The notes under the pieces: generated by a model
What the model was told of the DNA's origin: nothing
Seen by the model: the letters and a program-made list of their open reading frames with translations, nothing else
The model's database searches: none
Source: Gordonia hankookensis
GTDB lineage: Bacteria > Actinomycetota > Actinomycetes > Mycobacteriales > Mycobacteriaceae
Reading direction: 5' to 3'
DNA length: 64,000 nt
NCBI RefSeq assembly: GCF_014673215.1
Contig: NZ_JACWMS010000003.1
Span: 62,001-126,000, forward strand
Shown here: one piece after another, positions 37,519-46,471 of the stretch
Layout: every line of letters starts with the position of its first letter
Numbering within the stretch: the first letter of the stretch is position 1
Translations under genes and position numbers: made by a program

Positions 37519-38711
37519 GAGTGCACATCCCATCCATCGGTCCACTCGGCAGTCGACATCCAGTGCGCGGCACGCTCGGCGCGCTCCCGGACCTCGGCAA
37601 CCGAATCGCTGTCGGTACCAACAATGTTGACGTGACCGATCTTTCGATCGGGACGCTCGCCCTTACCGTACAGATGCACCTTGGCATCGGGCATGCGGGC
37701 CATCAGGTGATGCAGGCGTTCGTCCATCGACATCGACGGCGCCTCCTGCGCGCCCAGGACGTTCGCCATCACCGTGATCGGCGCCCGAGGGGCGGTGTCG
37801 CCGAGCGGATAGTCGAGGACCGCCCGCAGGTGCTGCTCGAATTGCGAGGTCACCGCACCGTCCATGGTCCAGTGCCCGCTGTTGTGCGGCCGCATCGCCA
37901 GCTCGTTCACCAGGAGTTCGCCGTCGGTGGTCTCGAACAGCTCCATCGCCATCACACCGACCACCCCGAGCTCCGCCGCAAGCCGCACCGACATCTGCTG
38001 TGCCCGGGCCGCAACGTCCTCCGCCAGCTCCGGCGCCGGAGCGAGGACCACGGCACATTGCCCCTTCCGCTGCACCGTCTCCACCACGGGCCAGACCCCA
38101 CCCTGTCCGAACGGCGATCGCGCGACCATCGCGGAGAGCTCACGACGCATCGACACCTTCTGCTCGGCGATGAGGTCGACGCCCGCGTCGAACTGTTCGT
38201 CGAACAACGTCAGGGCCTCGTCGCGATCATCGACCAGCCACACCCCGCGGCCGTCGTAACCGCCGCGGATCGCCTTGAGGACCACCGACCACGCGTGGCG
38301 GTCACCGAAATCCACGAACCGCGCGCGCGCCGCATCGCGGTCGCCGGTCAGATCGGCAAAGTCGGGAATCGGGAGTCCGAGTTCGCCGAGCCGGACCCGC
38401 ATCGCGAGCTTGTCCTGGGCGAAGTGCAGTGCCGCCGACGGCGGACGCACCGCGACACCGTCGGCCTCCAACGCCTGCAGGTGCGCCAACGGCACGCCCT
38501 CATGGTCGAACGTCAGCGCAACCGCACCGCGTGCGGCCTCCCGGAGGTCCGCCAGATCGTCATGGGAACCGAGCACCACATCCGCACTGACCTGGGCGGC
38601 CGGATCGCTGCCGCTCACGGCCAGCACGCGGAGGCACTGACCGAGCGCGATCGCCGCCTGATGAGTCATCCGCGCCAGCTGCCCGCCGCCGATCATCGTC
38701 ACGGTAGGCAT
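37515..38711 (-). CDS. purK: N5-carboxyaminoimidazole ribonucleotide synthase PurK
   Basis: 398 aa from ATG 38711. ATP-grasp enzyme joining AIR and bicarbonate. Landmarks: [32 protein letters not shown] and [13 protein letters not shown]. It feeds PurE, whose gene overlaps it. The start is ambiguous for an unusual reason: the upstream 72 bp are three in-frame 24-bp repeats, each with GGAG six bases before an ATG, so translation could start at 38759, 38735 or 38711. An extra in-frame ATG sits at 38780. The shortest form already has a normal N-terminus. Confidence 0.9.
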   Translation of the reverse strand: MPTVTMIGGGQLARMTHQAAIALGQCLRVLAVSGSDPAAQVSADVVLGSHDDLADLREAARGAVALTFDHEGVPLAHLQALEADGVAVRPPSAALHFAQDKLAMRVRLGELGLPIPDFADLTGDRDAARARFVDFGDRHAWSVVLKAIRGGYDGRGVWLVDDRDEALTLFDEQFDAGVDLIAEQKVSMRRELSAMVARSPFGQGGVWPVVETVQRKGQCAVVLAPAPELAEDVAARAQQMSVRLAAELGVVGVMAMELFETTDGELLVNELAMRPHNSGHWTMDGAVTSQFEQHLRAVLDYPLGDTAPRAPITVMANVLGAQEAPSMSMDERLHHLMARMPDAKVHLYGKGERPDRKIGHVNIVGTDSDSVAEVRERAERAAHWMSTAEWTDGWDVHS

Positions 38712-38778
38712 GCCGGTCTCCGACCGGGTCGGCATGCCGGTCTCCGACCGGGACGGCATACCGGTCTCCGACCGGGTC
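38707..38778 (-). repeat. Three tandem 24-bp repeats at the purK start
   Basis: Units 38707-38730, 38731-38754 and 38755-38778 differ at single positions. Read on the minus strand each carries GGAG-N6-ATG and encodes eight residues, RSETGMP plus Ser or Thr. Confidence 0.85.
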
Positions 38779-38895
38779 ATGGAGCTCTCGGGCCTCGCGG
38801 GATCACCGGCACTGGAAGTCACGCGAAACATCGTGGCACGAGGGCGACGACATCCGCATGATTGCCCGGCGAAGTCACTGTTCGGTTCCATTTCG

Positions 38896-38901
38896 TACAC
38901 T
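38896..38901 (+). promoter_or_regulatory. -10 box (TACACT) of the GtrA gene
   Basis: TACACT ends 9 nt before GTG 38910, with no ribosome site; leaderless start likely. Confidence 0.45.
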
Positions 38902-38909
38902 CGGATCTT

Positions 38910-39470
38910 GTGCCCTTTATCGACGAGCTGGTCGCTCGACTACCCGCGCCGGTTCGACAGGTCGCGATGCGCCATCACGAACTCATCAAGTTCGCCCTCG
39001 TCGGCGGTACCACTTTCGTCTTCGACCTGGCCATCTTCTATCTGCTGACGTTCACCGTCCTGGAACCGAAACCCGTCGTCGCGCGCATCATCTCCGGCAC
39101 ATTGGCGACGATCCTCAACTACATCCTCAACCGGGAGTGGGCGTTCAAGAACCGTGGCGGCCGCGAACGTCATCACGAGGCCTTGATCTTCTTCGTGATC
39201 AGCGGTGTCGGCGTGATCCTGGCCGCCGCGCCACTGTGGGTCGCCAACAACGTCTTCGACCTCCGCAGCAATCTGAGTGTCACCGAGTTGGTCATCGTCG
39301 ACTTCGTCCTCGGGTTCCTCATCGGCAATCTGCTACAGATGGCCTTCCGGTTCTGGGCACTGCGCAAGTTCGCGTTCCCCGATGATCTCCTCCGCGGCGG
39401 CGACGCAGGATCCACCGATCTGCACCCGACCGCCGAGGAACTCAACGATGAGGAACTCGGTCACGCGTGA
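38910..39470 (+). CDS. GtrA family membrane protein
   Basis: 186 aa with four membrane helices (first: ALVGGTTFVFDLAIFYLL; then NREWAFKNRG, the conserved loop). GtrA proteins are thought to flip or help flip polyprenyl-linked sugars across the membrane. It matches Rv3277 next to purK. Its last 29 bp overlap the 3' end of the convergent histidine kinase gene. Confidence 0.88.
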   Translation: MPFIDELVARLPAPVRQVAMRHHELIKFALVGGTTFVFDLAIFYLLTFTVLEPKPVVARIISGTLATILNYILNREWAFKNRGGRERHHEALIFFVISGVGVILAAAPLWVANNVFDLRSNLSVTELVIVDFVLGFLIGNLLQMAFRFWALRKFAFPDDLLRGGDAGSTDLHPTAEELNDEELGHA

Positions 39471-40824
39471 CCGGTGACGGCCTGCCCCGGACGGGATCAC
39501 CGCCGCGGTCATCGCCATCGGGGCGGTCGCCGTCCGTGTCGTCCCCGTCGTCGGGATCGCCGGTGTGTGCCGAGGGCACCACGATCGAGAACACCGCCGG
39601 TCGGCGCATCGTCAGTTCGAGACGTCCCCCGTCGGCCTCGACGAGTGCGCGTGCCAGCGACAGACCGACCCCGTTGCCCCGCCCGGCCGAGAATCCCCGG
39701 CGGAAGATCAACCCGACCAGATCGTCGTCGATGCCGGTCCCCTCGTCGGCGACGATGATCCGGAGCATGTCGGCCGACGGCAGATCGTCGACGTGGATCC
39801 GGCACGTCCCGGCACCATGCTGCAGCGCGTTGTCGACGAGCACACTCAACGCCTCACGCAACCGTCCCGGCCGGGCACTGACCGCCGTGGTCTGGCCGTT
39901 GAACGTCGCCGCGATCGATCGTCCCGTCGCGCCGAATGCCGTGCGGAAGTCGCCGATCAGCGTCCGGACCATCTCCTCGACGTCGATCTGGTTCGGCACC
40001 GCCGGATCGTTCCGTGATGCCGCCACCATCTCGTCGAGCTCTCGAGAGAGTCGTTCCACCTGCTCGAGCGCCGCCTCGGCCTCCCCGACGACCGCCGGAT
40101 CCTCGTGCAGCGACAGTTCATCGAGGCGCAGTTGGATCGCCGTCAACCGGCTGCGCAGCTGATGTGACACGTCGCCGACGATCTCGCCCTCCCGCTCGAG
40201 CCGCAGGGCGATCTCCGAGTTCGCGTCCCCGAGCGCCCGGGACACCCTGTCGAGCTCGCTGATGCCGTACGACTTCCACTCGGAACGGAAGTCCCCCTTC
40301 GCCATCGCGGCGGCCCGCCCTGCCAGGTCGATCAGCGGATCCGCGACGCGACCAGCGGTCACCGCGGCCACGGTCGTGCCCGCGGCGATCGAACTGGCGA
40401 CCACCAGCGCCACGATCCCGATGGCCGCGAGCTGGTCGTCGCGCACCTGGGTGAGGGGGATCTCGAGGAGCAGCGATCCGGCGCCGCCCAGTGCGATCGA
40501 ATCGGTCATCGTCGCGCCGTCGATCGGCTCGCCGATCACCGTCTCCGCCTCGGCGGCGTCGCCAACCGGGTAGCGGACGGTCAGCCGGCCGTCCTCGGGC
40601 AACAGCAGCCGGAACGCCTCGGTGTCGAGCGAGCCCGCGGACACCCGCCCTTCGGCACCCTCCTGACGGATCAGCTGCGCCGAGATCAGCTTGAGGCGCG
40701 AGTCGAGGTTCTGGTGAGCGTTGTCCGACACCCACCACCAGGCGATCACGCTCAATGGAATGCCCAGCAGAAGACCGACCGCCACGATCATGGCGATCAT
40801 CGTGTTCAGGATCCGGCGCCGCAT
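39442..40824 (-). CDS. Two-component sensor histidine kinase
   Basis: 460 aa. An N-terminal helix (residues 8-30), an external sensor of about 95 residues, a second helix (about 132-155), HAMP, then the HisKA box with H221 (VSHQLRSRLTAI). The ATP domain shows LVDNALQHG (N box), DEGTGID (G1) and GNGVGLSLARALVEADGG (G2). The H-box reads HQLRSR instead of HELRTP. The C-terminus is an Asp/Arg-rich tail of 50 residues. It starts 21 bp behind the response regulator gene. Confidence 0.93.
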   Translation of the reverse strand: MRRRILNTMIAMIVAVGLLLGIPLSVIAWWWVSDNAHQNLDSRLKLISAQLIRQEGAEGRVSAGSLDTEAFRLLLPEDGRLTVRYPVGDAAEAETVIGEPIDGATMTDSIALGGAGSLLLEIPLTQVRDDQLAAIGIVALVVASSIAAGTTVAAVTAGRVADPLIDLAGRAAAMAKGDFRSEWKSYGISELDRVSRALGDANSEIALRLEREGEIVGDVSHQLRSRLTAIQLRLDELSLHEDPAVVGEAEAALEQVERLSRELDEMVAASRNDPAVPNQIDVEEMVRTLIGDFRTAFGATGRSIAATFNGQTTAVSARPGRLREALSVLVDNALQHGAGTCRIHVDDLPSADMLRIIVADEGTGIDDDLVGLIFRRGFSAGRGNGVGLSLARALVEADGGRLELTMRRPAVFSIVVPSAHTGDPDDGDDTDGDRPDGDDRGGDPVRGRPSPVTRDRVPHR

Positions 40825-40845
40825 GCGGTGTCCCCGACCAGTCGA

Positions 40846-41520
40846 TCAGGGGTCGAATCGGAATCCGACACCGCGCACCGTGACGATGTGCCGGGGACGG
40901 TCGTGCTGATCGTCCCCGATCTTCCGGCGCAACCACGAGATGTGCATGTCGAGCGTCTTCGACGAGCGCAGGTCTGCCGATCCCCACACCTCGGTGAGGA
41001 TCTCGTCTCGGCTCACCACCTGCCCCGGCCGTTCCATCAGGAATCGCAGCAGATCGAACTCCCGGTTGGCCAGCACCAGATCGGCACCGTCCACGAGCAC
41101 GCGGCGGCCGCGGGTGTCGAGCTGGATGTCGCCGCCGTCGAGGACCACGTCGGCGCTCTGCTGGCGGCGGAGCAACGCCCGGACCCGGGCCAGCAGCTCG
41201 GCCAGCCGGAACGGCTTGCCGACGTAATCGTCGGCGCCTGCGTCGAGACCCACCACGAAGTCCACCTCGTCGGTGCGCGCGGTGAGCATCAGCACGGCGA
41301 GCTGTGGTCGCGCGGTCCGGATTCGGCGGCACACCTCCAGGCCGTCGATCTCCGGCAGCCCGAGGTCGAGGATGAGCAGTTCGAAGCGGGTGTCGAGCGC
41401 CTGGTCGAGCGCCTCGGCGCCGTCGGTGACCACCTCACAGCCATACCCCTCGCGGGTCAGTGCGCGCGCCAGCGGCTCGGCGATGGCGATGTCGTCCTCG
41501 GCCAGCAGTACGTCGGTCAC
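40846..41520 (-). CDS. OmpR/PhoB-family response regulator
   Basis: 224 aa. Receiver domain with acidic pair D9/D10, phosphoacceptor D52 (ILDLGLPEIDG), T80 and K102 (GKPF). The winged-helix DNA-binding domain ends in VTVRGVGFRFDP. GTG 41520 overlaps the stop of the PH-domain gene as GTGA. With the kinase gene it forms a complete two-component pair. The signal and targets are unknown. Confidence 0.93.
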   Translation of the reverse strand: MTDVLLAEDDIAIAEPLARALTREGYGCEVVTDGAEALDQALDTRFELLILDLGLPEIDGLEVCRRIRTARPQLAVLMLTARTDEVDFVVGLDAGADDYVGKPFRLAELLARVRALLRRQQSADVVLDGGDIQLDTRGRRVLVDGADLVLANREFDLLRFLMERPGQVVSRDEILTEVWGSADLRSSKTLDMHISWLRRKIGDDQHDRPRHIVTVRGVGFRFDP

Positions 41521-42092
41521 CGTCCGACCCCCTCGTCGTGGCGACGATCGGACCGGTCGTCGTCGGTCAGCCCGATCTCGTCGGGCGCGACGTCCTCCTG
41601 CGTGTCGAGGACCTCGTGATAGAGCATCGCGTGCACCCGTTCCACGTGGGGGATGTCGTCGAACGACAACGGCTCGTCGGACGCCGACTCGATGATCAGC
41701 GTGCCCGTCCGGAGCATCCGGTCGATCGGCCCGTGCCGGAACTCGACGGTGTTGATCCGGCGGATCGGGATGTCGATCCCCGATCGCGTCAGGACGCCGT
41801 TGCGATAGATCACCCGGCGATCGGTGAGGACGAAATGCGTCGTCTTCCACGAGACCAACGGCCGGACGAAGTACCACACGAATCCGACCAGCCACAGCAC
41901 ACCGATGATGATCATCAGCACGGTCGCGACCGTCGAGTCCAGGGTCGACCCGCTGACCATCCCCGCGAGCACCCCCGCGACAGCAGTCACCAAAAGGAAC
42001 ACCAGGAACGGCCCGAGCAGGCATTTCCAATGCGGATGCCGGTGCAGGACGATCTCCTCGCCGGGGGCGAGGTTCTCGCGTGGGTAGGACAT
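41517..42092 (-). CDS. PH-domain (bPH2-type) membrane protein
   Basis: 191 aa. Two close membrane helices (about residues 27-75) are followed by a bacterial PH-like domain: TDRRVIYRNGVLTRSGIDIP, then RRINTVEF. It matches Rv3278c. It is translationally coupled to the response regulator, which suggests that its product senses or reports membrane state to the two-component system, though that is inference. The start is supported by a -10 box 8 nt upstream. Confidence 0.85.
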   Translation of the reverse strand: MSYPRENLAPGEEIVLHRHPHWKCLLGPFLVFLLVTAVAGVLAGMVSGSTLDSTVATVLMIIIGVLWLVGFVWYFVRPLVSWKTTHFVLTDRRVIYRNGVLTRSGIDIPIRRINTVEFRHGPIDRMLRTGTLIIESASDEPLSFDDIPHVERVHAMLYHEVLDTQEDVAPDEIGLTDDDRSDRRHDEGVGR

Positions 42093-42099
42093 GGCAGCC

Positions 42100-42105
42100 A
42101 GCTTA
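42100..42105 (-). promoter_or_regulatory. -10 box (TAAGCT) of the PH-RR-HK operon
   Basis: Read on the minus strand; it ends 8 nt before ATG 42092. Leaderless start likely for the three-gene unit. Confidence 0.4.
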
Positions 42106-42262
42106 ATCCGCGGCTCGCACACAACGGCGCGGCTCGACCCACCGCGCACTCGCCCACACGGCGATCGTGGCACCACCATGCCGCCCAGGACCGCTGGTGC
42201 ACACAAGTACACTGCGAACAGACGCGTACCGGTCCGACCGCCGAGAAGGTCAAGGAGAAACC

Positions 42263-42856
42263 ATGAGTTATCGCGACCCACGTGACCCGTACGACCCACG
42301 AACCGCCAGGTACGAGAGCGGATATCCGCCCGAGTCACAGGCGTACAGCCGGTCGGACCCACACGCACAACCCGGTCCGGCGGAGTACTCCGAGGCCTAC
42401 CAGCAGCCGGCACCACGCCAGAAACCCCGCCTGGGCCCCAACGTGAACCCGACCATGTTCGTCGGCGGCGTCGTGATGACCGGCGTCGTCACCGGACTCG
42501 CCGCATGGCTCGCGGCCTGGGTGATCCGCGCGATCGTCGAGAGGGTCAACGAGGCAGGCAAGTTCGGCGTGTGGAACCCCTTGGCGCGCGACGAGATCTG
42601 GTTCGCCGTGGTCGGCTTCCTCTGCGCCTTGGCGGCGGGCGCGCTGTGGTACGTCCTCCAGATGGTCACGCCCTCGCCCAATCAGTTCTTCCGCTGGATC
42701 GTGGGGTTGCTCATCGCAGGCGCCGTGATCATCCCGCTGGTCCTGTCGTCCGAGGTGTCCGTGGGGATCGCCACGGCGGTACTCCATCTGATCATCGGAC
42801 TACCGATCCTGGCCCTGGTCCCGGCCATGGGGCACAAGAGCATCCAGCAGGGCTAG
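42263..42856 (+). CDS. Four-helix membrane protein with proline/tyrosine-rich N-terminus
   Basis: 197 aa. The first 60 residues are polar with repeated Arg-Asp-Pro and Tyr (MSYRDPRDPYDPRTARYES), then four membrane helices. It resembles the DUF6069-type actinobacterial membrane family, but I am not certain. AAGGAG lies 7 nt before ATG 42263. A TACACT -10 box is at 42208-42213. Convergent with birA. Function unknown. Confidence 0.78.
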   Translation: MSYRDPRDPYDPRTARYESGYPPESQAYSRSDPHAQPGPAEYSEAYQQPAPRQKPRLGPNVNPTMFVGGVVMTGVVTGLAAWLAAWVIRAIVERVNEAGKFGVWNPLARDEIWFAVVGFLCALAAGALWYVLQMVTPSPNQFFRWIVGLLIAGAVIIPLVLSSEVSVGIATAVLHLIIGLPILALVPAMGHKSIQQG

Positions 42857-42911
42857 ACCGCCAGGCGGACGAACCCACCAGACGGCAGAGTCCACACTCG
42901 GGGCGGCCGGA

Positions 42912-43691
42912 TCAGTCGATCGGCCGCAGGTGGGTGACATCGCCGGCCGCCGCCACCACTTCGCGGCCGTCGACGTCGATCACGATCCGCCCGGTCCGAT
43001 CGATCCCGACCGCCGTACCCACCAGCTCCTTGTCGCCCGGCAACACCAACCGGACGCGTCGGCCGAGCGTGTCGCTGCGCTCGCGATACATGGCTGCCAG
43101 CTGATCGATGTCGGTCGGCCACAACGTGAGCAACTCGGAGAGGGCACGCAGGAACTGTCGTGCGAGATCCTCCGGCGGGACCTCGTCGCCGGTGACGATC
43201 AGCAATGAGGTCGCGGTCGGCACGGGCAGTTGTTCCTCGGTCATGACCGTGTTGAGCCCGACCCCGATGACGGCCACCCCGCCAGTGGGCGTGTGCGTGT
43301 ACTCGGACAGGATGCCTGCGATCTTGCGGTCGTCGATCAGCACGTCGTTCGGCCACTTGAGGGTGGGCCGTTCACCCACGACGGCTTCCACGGCCCGGGT
43401 GACCGCCAGACCCGCGATCAGCGACAACCAGCCGAGGTGCTCTGGGTCGGCGCCGACCGCCACCGCCGACGACATGGCGAGTTGGCCACCTGCGGGAGCC
43501 GACCAGACCCGGGTATGACGGCCCCGACCGGAGGTCTGGTCGGTCGTGATGCGAACCGTGCCGCCGAGCTCCTCGGTCGCCGCCCGGGCGATCAGGTCGG
43601 CGTTGGTCGAACCCGTCGACTCCACGACCTCGATCGTGTGCCAGCAGGTGTCAGCGAGAGTGTCGAGGAGCGCAGCGCCATCCAGGGTCAT
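42912..43691 (-). CDS. birA: Biotin-[acetyl-CoA-carboxylase] ligase BirA
   Basis: 259 aa. It attaches biotin to AccA3 (encoded at 56664). The biotinyl-AMP loop is GRGRHTRVW (residues 55-63), with KWPNDVLIDDRKIAGIL in the core and a short SH3-like C-terminal domain. There is no N-terminal helix-turn-helix, so this is the non-repressor class. It matches Rv3279c, divergent from accD5. ATG 43691 is supported by a -10 box 8 nt upstream. Confidence 0.94.
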   Translation of the reverse strand: MTLDGAALLDTLADTCWHTIEVVESTGSTNADLIARAATEELGGTVRITTDQTSGRGRHTRVWSAPAGGQLAMSSAVAVGADPEHLGWLSLIAGLAVTRAVEAVVGERPTLKWPNDVLIDDRKIAGILSEYTHTPTGGVAVIGVGLNTVMTEEQLPVPTATSLLIVTGDEVPPEDLARQFLRALSELLTLWPTDIDQLAAMYRERSDTLGRRVRLVLPGDKELVGTAVGIDRTGRIVIDVDGREVVAAAGDVTHLRPID

Positions 43692-43698
43692 ACCCCAG

Positions 43699-43704
43699 AC
43701 GCTA
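43699..43704 (-). promoter_or_regulatory. -10 box (TAGCGT) of birA
   Basis: Read on the minus strand; it ends 8 nt before ATG 43691. Confidence 0.4.
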
Positions 43705-43824
43705 CTGCGCCGTTCACGGGCACGGGGACGGGTCCAGATGTGGCCCGAGGCCGATTCGGCCAGGCACGCGCGGTGGCTCCGACCGATCGCTCGGGAACAT
43801 GAGGCAAATCTCACGTTGATCCGG

Positions 43825-43855
43825 TTGACGTGGCTCACAGTCGGGTAGTTAGCAT
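43825..43855 (+). promoter_or_regulatory. Promoter of accD5-accE5-maf
   Basis: TTGACG (43825-43830), 19 bp, TAGCAT (43850-43855); ATG 43864 lies 9 nt further. The spacer is longer than ideal. Confidence 0.45.
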
Positions 43856-43863
43856 CGTTGTTC

Positions 43864-45492
43864 ATGACGACTGCTTCGCGCGATGACGGCGCCGCTCCCG
43901 ACATCCACACGACGGCGGGAAAGCTCGCCGATCTGCGTAATCGCCTCGAAGAGACCAAGCACCCGGTGGGCGAGGCCGCGGTCGACAAGATCCACGACAA
44001 GGGCAAGCTGACCGCGCGCGAGCGCATCACGCACCTGCTCGACGAGGGGTCGTTCGTCGAACTCGACGCTCTCGCCCGGCACCGCAGCACCAACTTCGGA
44101 CTGGCCGAGCGCCGCCCGCTCGGCGACGGCGTGGTCACCGGCTACGGCACCATCGACGGTCGCGAGGTGTGCATCTTCTCCCAGGACGCCACCGTGTTCG
44201 GCGGCAGCCTGGGCGAGGTCTACGGCGAGAAGATCGTCAAGGTGATGGACCTGGCCATCAAGACCGGCCGCCCGCTGATCGGCATCAACGACGGCGCAGG
44301 CGCCCGCATCCAGGAAGGCGTCGTCTCGCTCGGCCTGTACGGCGAGATCTTCCACCGCAACGTCCGCGCCTCCGGCGTGATCCCGCAGATCTCGCTGATC
44401 ATGGGTGCAGCCGCCGGCGGACACGTCTACTCGCCCGCTCTCACCGACTTCGTGGTGATGGTCGACCAGACCAGCCAGATGTTCATCACCGGCCCCGACG
44501 TGATCAAGACGGTCACCGGCGAGGACGTCACGATGGAGGACCTCGGCGGCGCCCACACCCACATGTCGAAGTCCGGCACCGCCCACTACGTCGCCCAGGA
44601 CGAAGAGGACGCGCTCGAGTACGTCAAGGAACTGCTGGGTTACCTCCCCAGCAACAACCGGGCCGAGGCGCCCCGACTGCCGGTCGCCGACCCGGCCGCC
44701 GGTTCGATCGAGGACACCCTCACCGACGAGGATCTCGAACTCGACACCCTGATCCCGGATTCGCCGAACCAGCCGTACGACATGCACGAGGTGATCCGCC
44801 GCATCCTCGACGACGACGAGTTCCTCGAGGTCCAGGCCGAGTACGCGACCAACGTGGTCGTCGGCTTCGGTCGCGTCGACGGCCGCAGCGTCGGCATCGT
44901 CGCCAACCAGCCGACGCAGTTCGCCGGCTGCCTCGACATCAAGGGCTCGGAGAAGGCCGCCCGGTTCGTCCGCACCTGCGATGCCTTCAACATCCCGATC
45001 GTCACCCTGGTCGACGTCCCCGGGTTCCTGCCCGGCACCGACCAGGAGTACAACGGCATCATCCGCCGCGGTGCCAAGCTTCTCTACGCGTACGGCGAGG
45101 CCACGGTCGGCAAGATCACCATCATCACCCGCAAGGCCTACGGCGGCGCTTACGACGTCATGGGCTCCAAGCACATGGGTGCCGACGTGAACCTCGCATG
45201 GCCGACCGCCCAGATCGCGGTCATGGGCGCGTCGGGCGCGGTGGGCTTCGTCTACCGCGGTCAGCTCAAGGAGGCCCAGGCCAACGGCGACGACGTCGAC
45301 GCGCTGCGGCTCCAGCTGCAGCAGGAGTACGAGGACACCCTGGTGAACCCGTACGTGGCCGCCGAGCGCGGTTACGTCGACGCCGTCATCCCGCCCAGCC
45401 ACACCCGCGGACAGGTCGCCACCGCCTTGCGGCTGCTCGAGCGCAAGATGGTCACCCTGCCGCCGAAGAAGCATGGGAACATCCCGCTATGA
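43864..45492 (+). CDS. accD5: Propionyl-CoA carboxylase carboxyltransferase (beta) subunit
   Basis: 542 aa. Two crotonase-like halves: [18 protein letters not shown] and [15 protein letters not shown] in the first, [20 protein letters not shown] and [16 protein letters not shown] in the second. It carboxylates propionyl-CoA to methylmalonyl-CoA with biotin from AccA3, feeding methyl-branched lipids and propionate removal. It matches Rv3280. ATG 43864 is used rather than TTG 43858. It overlaps accE5 by 4 bp. Confidence 0.95.
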   Translation: MTTASRDDGAAPDIHTTAGKLADLRNRLEETKHPVGEAAVDKIHDKGKLTARERITHLLDEGSFVELDALARHRSTNFGLAERRPLGDGVVTGYGTIDGREVCIFSQDATVFGGSLGEVYGEKIVKVMDLAIKTGRPLIGINDGAGARIQEGVVSLGLYGEIFHRNVRASGVIPQISLIMGAAAGGHVYSPALTDFVVMVDQTSQMFITGPDVIKTVTGEDVTMEDLGGAHTHMSKSGTAHYVAQDEEDALEYVKELLGYLPSNNRAEAPRLPVADPAAGSIEDTLTDEDLELDTLIPDSPNQPYDMHEVIRRILDDDEFLEVQAEYATNVVVGFGRVDGRSVGIVANQPTQFAGCLDIKGSEKAARFVRTCDAFNIPIVTLVDVPGFLPGTDQEYNGIIRRGAKLLYAYGEATVGKITIITRKAYGGAYDVMGSKHMGADVNLAWPTAQIAVMGASGAVGFVYRGQLKEAQANGDDVDALRLQLQQEYEDTLVNPYVAAERGYVDAVIPPSHTRGQVATALRLLERKMVTLPPKKHGNIPL

Positions 45493-45731
45493 GCGACACC
45501 GCCGACACCACAGCCGCAGACACCCCGGCCGCCGCGCCGCTGCTGCGCATCGTCCGCGGCAACCCCAGTGACGAAGAGGTCGCGGTCCTCACGTCGCTGG
45601 TCGCCGCGGCCGCCGGTTCGTCGAACAGCGGCCCGGTCGAGACCGGCCCCCGCGACGACTGGGGTCGACCCGAGGACCGGCTCCGTCCCGTCTGGGGAGC
45701 GCCGACAAGCTTCACCAACCTGAGGGCGTGA
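45489..45731 (+). CDS. accE5: Acyl-CoA carboxylase epsilon subunit
   Basis: 80 aa. The conserved core [20 protein letters not shown] follows a disordered Ala/Thr-rich start, and the family C-terminus [18 protein letters not shown] is present. It stabilises the AccA3-AccD5 complex. It begins inside the accD5 stop (ATGA) and ends inside the maf start (GTGA). Confidence 0.92.
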   Translation: MSDTADTTAADTPAAAPLLRIVRGNPSDEEVAVLTSLVAAAAGSSNSGPVETGPRDDWGRPEDRLRPVWGAPTSFTNLRA

Positions 45732-46363
45732 CGGCTGTCTCGGTGGTCCTCGGATCCGCATCGCCTGCCCGGCTGCGGGTCCTGCGGGCCGCCGGGCTCG
45801 ACCCCCGGGTGATCGTCTCCGACGTCGACGAGGACGCGGTGCTCGACACGCTCCACGGCGCACCTCCGGCGGAGGTGGTGGTGGCCCTCGCGGGCGCGAA
45901 GGCCGACGCCGTGGTCGCCACGATCCTCGCCTCCGACGATCACGCAATCGACACCGTGGTACTGACCTGCGACTCGATGCTGCTCTTCGACGGCGAACTC
46001 AGCGGGAAGCCGCACACCGTCGACGTCGCGCGTGCCCAATGGCGCAGGATGCGCGGACGGTCCGCGGAACTGCTGACCGGACACCGTGTCTCACGCATCC
46101 GGGACTCCCGGGTCGTCGGGACCGCTCAGGCGTCCGCGGCCACGACGATCCGCTTCGCCGACATCGACGACGCGACCGTGGACGCCTATGCCGCCACCGG
46201 CGAGCCCCTCGCGGTCGCCGGTGCGTTCACTCTCGACGGCCTCGGCGGCTGGTTCGTCGAGGCCATCGACGGCGATCCGTCCTCGGTGATCGGAATCGGT
46301 CTGCCGACCGTTCGCCTGCTCCTCGCCGACGTGGGCGTCGACGTCACGAGCCTGTGGCGATGA
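45728..46363 (+). CDS. maf: Maf nucleoside triphosphate pyrophosphatase
   Basis: 211 aa. LGSASPARLRVLRAAG is the Maf signature; CDSMLLFDGELSGKP and DGLGGWFVEAIDGDPSSVIG complete the active site. It hydrolyses non-canonical or excess nucleotides and is linked to septum control. It matches Rv3282. It is the last gene of the acc operon; the accessory lipid region begins 109 bp further. Confidence 0.92.
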   Translation: MTAVSVVLGSASPARLRVLRAAGLDPRVIVSDVDEDAVLDTLHGAPPAEVVVALAGAKADAVVATILASDDHAIDTVVLTCDSMLLFDGELSGKPHTVDVARAQWRRMRGRSAELLTGHRVSRIRDSRVVGTAQASAATTIRFADIDDATVDAYAATGEPLAVAGAFTLDGLGGWFVEAIDGDPSSVIGIGLPTVRLLLADVGVDVTSLWR

Positions 46364-46458
46364 CGACCGGACGGCCCCGGATGTCGGTGACCGGGTGACG
46401 CCACGCCTCGTCATCAGCAATTCACCCGCTCGCACAAGCGAGATCCAATCGAGATGTC

Positions 46459-46464
46459 TAGTCT
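46459..46464 (+). promoter_or_regulatory. -10 box (TAGTCT) of the WS/DGAT-like gene
   Basis: TAGTCT ends 8 nt before GTG 46472 and favours that start over ATG 46454. A small hairpin CTCGC-ACAA-GCGAG (46429-46442) precedes it. Confidence 0.4.
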
Positions 46465-46471
46465 CGTCGGA

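Noticed and set aside
43849..45474. Long antisense frames over accD5, and likewise over accA3 (56592-58592) and the sug genes (13767-15614)
   Set aside because: Same codon-bias artefact; low-complexity products, with true genes on the other strand.
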